DNA of 64,000 bases from NCBI GenBank assembly GCA_022497155.1, contig MU385722.1, positions 310,001 through 374,000 on the forward strand, read 5' to 3'. A model generated the notes under the pieces. It had not been told where the DNA came from. It did no database searches and saw only the letters and a list, made by a program, of their open reading frames with translations. Each line of letters begins with the position of its first letter. Position 1 is the stretch's first letter. Below are positions 58,914 through 64,000 of this stretch, piece after piece. This DNA is from Whalleya microplaca (lineage: Eukaryota; Ascomycota; Sordariomycetes; Xylariales; Xylariaceae). The position numbers were made by a program, and so were the translations under genes.

Positions 58914-59807
58914 CGCGAAAGGTGGAAGTACTGGAATTGTATGATGGATTCTAGATTATGATTTTACGAGGGGTTTGAGTGCTGCAGCTTCAGGAGCTTC
59001 CAAGATTTGGGGACCTGCCCCGCGTTAAACCCTTGTTAGCGATTGCAGCGTTTCATGCATGGACAGCCCCGCTAATGCGATATGCTATGTACATAAGAAG
59101 CAAGACATCGTACATTGCTAGCCACGACCAAGAGGATGCTACTTTGAGCATTACTACTCAAGTGTCAAAATATACAACAAAAGTATGTGTTTCTCTCTTA
59201 TCAATATTATGATAAATGATGTCATGAAAAGACATTGATCAAGCAATTAGCAATCTCAGAGAAAAATAGTTTCGAGGCCAGCACCCCTTTCAGACGACCA
59301 ACCATTGAGAATCAGACATTTCGGGTGGCATTCATAGCCCTGTTTAAGTGGTTTGTGTCTAGTATTTAAAGGAAGATATGAAACTCAAAGCAATCGGAAA
59401 CCTAAATTCCTAGATTAAGGAACTAATAATGTGAAATTGTGCTTCAGGACAGTTCACAAGATTTATTAATAACGGGTCAGACTACGTGAGAAGGTTAAGT
59501 AAACCCTTTCAATCTATATACAGAATAACATCTATATCAAACTTATATATCTAGTGTTCATGGCATCTATACTTCTTTAAATCCGTTATAGGGGTTGAGA
59601 CCTATTGACTGCTTGGTGAGCATCAACGACATATCCGCGACATATCCGCGACATCTAGGCCAGGCTACGCAAAGGCATCGTGGAAACCTTGGGGAGTCTC
59701 AAGATCCTATTTAATATATAAGTGCATCCGAGCTCCTCATATTCTACCTACCTATATACCCGTATGAGCTGGGCAGTCCAAACTCCATCTTCTACAGCAC
59801 CAGCAGA
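58914..59807. other. Intergenic region, no gene seen
   Basis: These 894 bp lie between the phosphatase start and the 3' end of the SDR gene. They contain a near-perfect duplication of GACATATCCGC at about 59629-59652. No gene was found. Confidence 0.4.
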
Positions 59808-60716
59808 TCACAGCTTATCCGGACCCGCAATAGTCAAGGCCACCATATCCCTGAACTTGTCTCTCCGCAGAGCCTCATACTCAGCCGAGTTCGTCCTAGC
59901 AGGACCAACGGGTATCTCGACGTCGCCCGCCTGCAGTCCCGCCCATGCCTCCCGCAGAAAGTCGCCAATGGGTATCCCGAACTTCGTCTTCCCCTTCGCG
60001 CGCAAATCCTCCTGTTGTTCGTGGAGCTCCGTCTGCACGGCCGGCGGGATGATCTCGATGACCTTGATGTGCCTGCTCCCCTCGTCGTGTTCGAGCTGCG
60101 CGCGTATCGACCACATGAGCGAGTGCAGGGCCGCTTTTGTGGCGCTGTAGTTCGCACACCGCGGCATCGGCACCAGGCCCAGGCCCGATGACACGGTCAC
60201 GAGGGCCGCGGGCTGGTCGGGACCCAACCCCTGCAGGTGCGGGAGAAAATGCGTGATCATCGTGACGTAGGAAGTGTAGTTGGTCGCGATCTCCTGCTGC
60301 ACGAGGGGCAGGTCGATGTCGTTCGGTTTCGCAAAGTTCACAGGTCGCTGAATGCCGGAGTTCAGAACTACACAATCGAGGGATGGATACGCGTCGATAA
60401 TGCTGTAAGCAGTCAGTAGGTATGCCCAGTCGCTCAATGATGAACCGCCGCTTCGAATTGCTATGCTTCACAGGTACCAGAGCTCAATCACCACTTACCT
60501 CTGCGCCCATGGCTTGATACCGTCCAAGTTCGTAATATCGAATTGAGAGCTTGCGGCCTTGTCCGTTCCATGCTTCGCGACGAATGCATCTAGCCTCTCC
60601 TTGCGGCGGCCAACGGCTATCACGAAGCTGCCATTCTCGATCATACGCTCCGCCAATGCTACGCCAATGCCAGCCGTACAGCCGACCATGAGAACCGTTT
60701 TGTATGTGAACGCCAT
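59808..60716 (-). CDS. Short-chain dehydrogenase/reductase (SDR)
   Basis: An NAD(P)-dependent oxidoreductase of the classical SDR fold. Exon 1 (60499-60716) and exon 2 (59808-60402), split by a 96-nt intron, give 270 residues. The cofactor motif TGxxxGIG reads GCTAGIG, with Cys before the Thr and the Gly spacing kept. The Arg-Arg after the second strand (VGRRKERL) suggests NADP preference. The usual NAG is NSG (VVLNSGIQ), and the catalytic residues are Ser144/145 and Tyr158-x3-Lys162 (NYSATK). EIIPPAVQTELHE resembles the DltE-like subgroup. It lies 584 bp downstream of the alcohol oxidase in the same direction, so a shared fatty alcohol or aldehyde pathway is plausible but unproven. Confidence 0.92.
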
Positions 60717-61300
60717 TTTCGAAGGGGTGATTATGGCGAAAGAGTTCTCTAGAGTCTCGAGAAACTGCCTAGGATAGAGAAACAGAGAAGAATAGACCAA
60801 TTGTGTGTGATGACGGGACTCGGGCAATGAATGAGAATGCAAGGACTTATGATAGTGCCCGTCCTCGAGGCAGAAGCACTATTCTATATTTACATTTTAG
60901 CTCCTTGTTCGTAGCGTTGACGGCAGCTGCAATTATGTTACCAGTATGTCCGCGACGCGAGACATGTAACACGATGTAGTACAGGAGGCTGGCGGGATAT
61001 GATCAAGAAAGACTTCTAATTGGTCTCGGCGGGTGGGTTAGATTTGTACCACCCGAGCCTCGTGCAGCCCAGTGATATTCGCCTTCCGAGTTGCTTCTTT
61101 AAATCCGTTGTTGGCGGACTTAGTCAATGGCTTGTGAGAAGCCCCCGAACTTAGATACAGCAAGCCCCTTCTAGTGTAGATGCATATCATCAATAAGTGA
61201 TCTCACCAACCGGAAGCGCCACTTCATCTGACTTGGCACCTTTTATAGCAGCGTCTATCTACTATCTCATGATTGACATGGATATTGAACTCTGTCATAT
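60717..61300. other. Intergenic region between alcohol oxidase and SDR genes
   Basis: This 584-bp gap holds the SDR promoter and the alcohol oxidase terminator. A CT-rich tract on the minus strand lies just upstream of the SDR start. Nothing else was seen. Confidence 0.4.
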
Positions 61301-63685
61301 CTACGATAGAATACCCCTAGCAATATGATCCGCGATGGCCATAATGGTGAGCATGGGATTGACGCCGGAACCAGAAGGGAACACACTTGCATCCGCGATA
61401 TACAGGTTATCAGTGGCCCATACTTTTCCGAGTTCATCTACGACGCCGGCCTCCGGGCTTGTGCTCATACGGCAACTACCCATCTGGTGTGCCGAGCCGA
61501 AAATGCTGCCGGCCGAAGGCTTGAGGTCTGCCGCTTCGAGTCGGCTCACCCAGTCCGCAAAGTTAGCATCCTCGATGTTCCGGTTGTGGACAGGCTCGCT
61601 ACATCTGAAACATGGGAAATTCGGGACCATAGGAAGAAGCTCCATCGCCCCCTGGATGTAGCAAATCTTCGCGATAGCCGCTAATCCAACAGACAGGTTT
61701 GCGCTATCGAAGGCCGACGGCGTGTAATCCACGATGGGGCTTCCGTCCTCTGGGTTCGGAACAACGCTACCGCTATCCTTATCCCTTGTCAGGGCCATGA
61801 AACAGTTCATTTGTCGATACTTCAACGCATCCATCTTGAACTGTAACCCGCTATGCCATGGGACCTGGAACATAGCTGCGTGAGGCTAAAAAGCGGTTTC
61901 TGGTCAGTAAAATAGTAGGATAGGAGGGGGTGTGATTTACAAGCATAGAAGTCGGCTCAAGCCTAGGACCGTGGCCTTTTCCGCCGAGGTCTTCGAATTC
62001 GGAAACAACACTGGTTACCATCTCACCTAGAATAGTATGTAAGCATGCTGGCATGCCTCTTACATGGCTGAGATACATCTTACCTTCCCATCCATAAATA
62101 TCTTTGTCGAAAACAGCAGTGATGTGGCAGGTAGGATGAAGGTGTAGGTTTTTGCCGATGTTAGGGTTCTGACAACCTCTTAGAAAAATGTCTGAAAGGT
62201 TGAATCTAATTGAGACGTTCATCTAACCTTTAAACCGCTTCTCAACAATATCAACGGAGTATTAAGTGCTCCGCTACATAGAATTGTCTTCTTTGCTCTC
62301 ACATGAACTAGTCGTTGGATATTGGGCTTCAGCGGGTTGTTGAGACTATCGCCTTCGTCACGCGAGGTCCATTTCCCCATGATACCAACACCTTTCTTTG
62401 ATCCTTTATGGTTCTCGAAGAGCACCTCGAGTACTTCGAAGCCTTCAATGCATTGTGCACCAGCCTTCACCGCAGCGGGTAACCAGCTTACGGACGGGCC
62501 TTGTTTCTTAGAAGCTCTGCAACCATTGCAGCAACTACTTCCACAGTAATGTTCGGCTGTTGTATTCGTCAAACAAGCTTTTGCACGCCATCCGAGCTTT
62601 TTCGACCCTTCAAGCAGGGTACTATTGGCATGGTTATGCTGTGTAGGGACCTGTCCCAGGCCCATGAAGTCAGAAACGCGGTCGAGAGAGCCCTGGAAGT
62701 CTGAAGTAGTAAAGAACTGTAGACCATTCACATCAGCCCATTCTCTACGCACGGATTCCGGGGTCGGTAGACTGGCGCTCCAATTCACTGTACCACCTCC
62801 TCCCCAACAGCTTCCTGCTGCGACCACCATTGAGCCATCTACATTTGACAGGGCACCGCTTCTGCCCTCGAATAACATGTCCATCGATTCAGGTCCAACG
62901 GGAAGCTGGTTCGGAGGCACGTGATACCCCTTTTCGACCACGAGAACCTGATGTCCGGCTTCAGCCAAAGTTTTTGCACACACACCTCCTCCACACCCCG
63001 AACCGACGATCACGATATCCGTCTCAATAGATATCGGCTCAGTGGCGGCACTGAATTGCATGAAGTTGAAGTTGAAGGCGGGCGCTGGATCTGAACGCGG
63101 GTTCTCTGCGAAGCTTTTGTAGTTGCTTAGTCCCTGGAATATTGGATCGGATTGGCTCCAAGTCATAGTTCCTAACTGGACAAAAGTCCTTGCAAGAGCA
63201 GGCCATAAGAACCAGGATTTCCTCCATGATTGAATGATTGCTCCTCGTATGGCTAACGATTGATGGTTGAAAGGTGTGAAGTACCCAGTACTAATCAAGC
63301 TTCCAATTCGCGTCCTAGAAGTTCTTGTTAGTGTGGCTATGAGCGAGGTGCAAACCCCAGGGATTACGCACATCATGACACTCAGAATACGATAGAGCTG
63401 CAGTTTTGGGCCCGGGGGAATCGCGTCTACGGTTTTCTTGATAAGCTTAACAAATAGTGGATTATCAGATGGCCGCACTGCTAAATAAGCCTGAAATTCC
63501 TCTTTGCTCGGGGGGTGCTTCATTTTCTGTTGGACTTCGCGATAGTATTCATCGAACTCCTCCTCGGAGATACAAATGTGCTCATCATGGGTAATCGGCA
63601 AATTTGCCACCTTTACAGAAGGTATAGTGGCGTCAAGTAATGTGAGCAATGCTTGCCATTGGGGTTCAGGAAAAATATCACCCAT
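61301..63685 (-). CDS. Long-chain fatty alcohol oxidase/dehydrogenase (GMC oxidoreductase)
   Basis: These FAD enzymes oxidise long-chain alcohols to aldehydes, usually at membranes or peroxisomes. Exons 63372-63685, 62228-63314, 62084-62168, 61941-62026 and 61301-61885 join in phase to 718 residues, near the family length of about 740. A helical N-terminal domain (about 1-200; WQALLTLLDATIPS, LISTGYFTPFNH) precedes the FAD motif VGSGCGGGVCAKTLAEAG (about 210). Then come GSCWGGGGTVNWSAS, a Cys-rich CGSSCCNGC stretch, and NPNIGKNLHLHP. The C-terminal GMC domain has the catalytic His in GSAHQMGSCRM and the closing GSGVNPMLTIMAIADHIA. Introns 1 (63315-63371) and 3 (62027-62083) are both 57 nt, in frame and stop-free, so plain ORF reading hides them. 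Same strand and just upstream of the SDR gene. Confidence 0.93.
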
Positions 63686-64000
63686 TATCTTTAGGGTGGA
63701 ATAGTTGCAGGAACTCTGATCGAGGTGCTTCGTTCAATGAGAAGCTGGAAACACTGTTTAGATGTACGATCCAGAAATTCGCGGAGACAAAAATGGATAA
63801 ACTAAAGATGGAAGACTCGAAAGAAAGTAATGTAATACTTGGGACTTCTAGGGATACACGTTTCACATTTTAGTTCACCCTTCTCTAAAGATAGCGGGTG
63901 TTACACCATATCCAACGAGAACTCAAGGCAACCTTCATCATCAATGTACAACGGTGCCCAATGCATACGCCACCAACAGCAATTTTCCTTGCAAAACTTT
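63686..64000. promoter_or_regulatory. Upstream region of the alcohol oxidase gene
   Basis: The final 315 bp lie upstream of the alcohol oxidase start and should contain its promoter. No convincing coding sequence was found. Confidence 0.4.

Noticed and set aside
1..64000. CRISPR arrays, prophage, bacterial operons
   Set aside because: The window is eukaryotic nuclear DNA with spliceosomal introns; no regularly spaced repeats were seen.

Overview
The window is nuclear DNA of a filamentous ascomycete (Pezizomycotina, most likely a Sordariomycete). The evidence is short GT-AG introns of about 48-110 nt with CTAAC/CTGAC-like branch points, typical intron-rich fungal genes, and recognisable fungal versions of PKA regulatory subunit, Hrp1, Gyp1, Slt2-type MAP kinase and Ect1. 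All exon junctions below were built by hand by joining reading frames at consensus splice sites; no transcript or database search was available.

Left arm (1-22 kb): conserved, gene-dense core. It carries a neutral ceramidase (cut by the left edge), the Prp19-complex protein SPF27/Cwf7, the PKA regulatory subunit, ethanolamine-phosphate cytidylyltransferase, a phytanoyl-CoA dioxygenase-like protein, the RNA-binding protein Hrp1 with an unusually long intron, the Rab-GAP Gyp1 and one hypothetical protein. A small Tc1/mariner-type MITE and an assembly gap embedded in poly-G/poly-C lie between PKA-R and Ect1.

Middle (22-55 kb): gene-poor accessory region. It holds a ten-exon cytochrome P450, a small conserved-looking hypothetical protein, two DHA1-type MFS exporters, a broken dienelactone hydrolase, a basic/acidic hypothetical protein, an aldo-keto reductase, a tRNA-like relic and a frameshifted large hypothetical gene. 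Long stretches (22.3-28.4, 39.0-43.7, 48.3-52.4 kb) contain no convincing gene. The mix of P450, exporters, reductase and a decayed hydrolase resembles a detoxification or tailoring neighbourhood, but no polyketide, peptide or terpene core enzyme is present.

Right arm (55-64 kb): core-like again, all genes on the minus strand: the cell-wall-integrity MAP kinase (TEY), a low-molecular-weight tyrosine phosphatase, a short-chain dehydrogenase and a long-chain alcohol oxidase of the GMC family. The last two are tandem and could act in sequence on fatty alcohols or aldehydes.

Nothing in the window looks like a wholly new system. The items most worth a second look are the 1.16-kb Hrp1 intron with open frames inside it, the decayed dienelactone hydrolase beside the P450/MFS genes, the TA-flanked MITE, two stop-free 57-nt introns in the alcohol oxidase, the Gyp1 micro-exons, and the single-base frameshift at about 52.67 kb.
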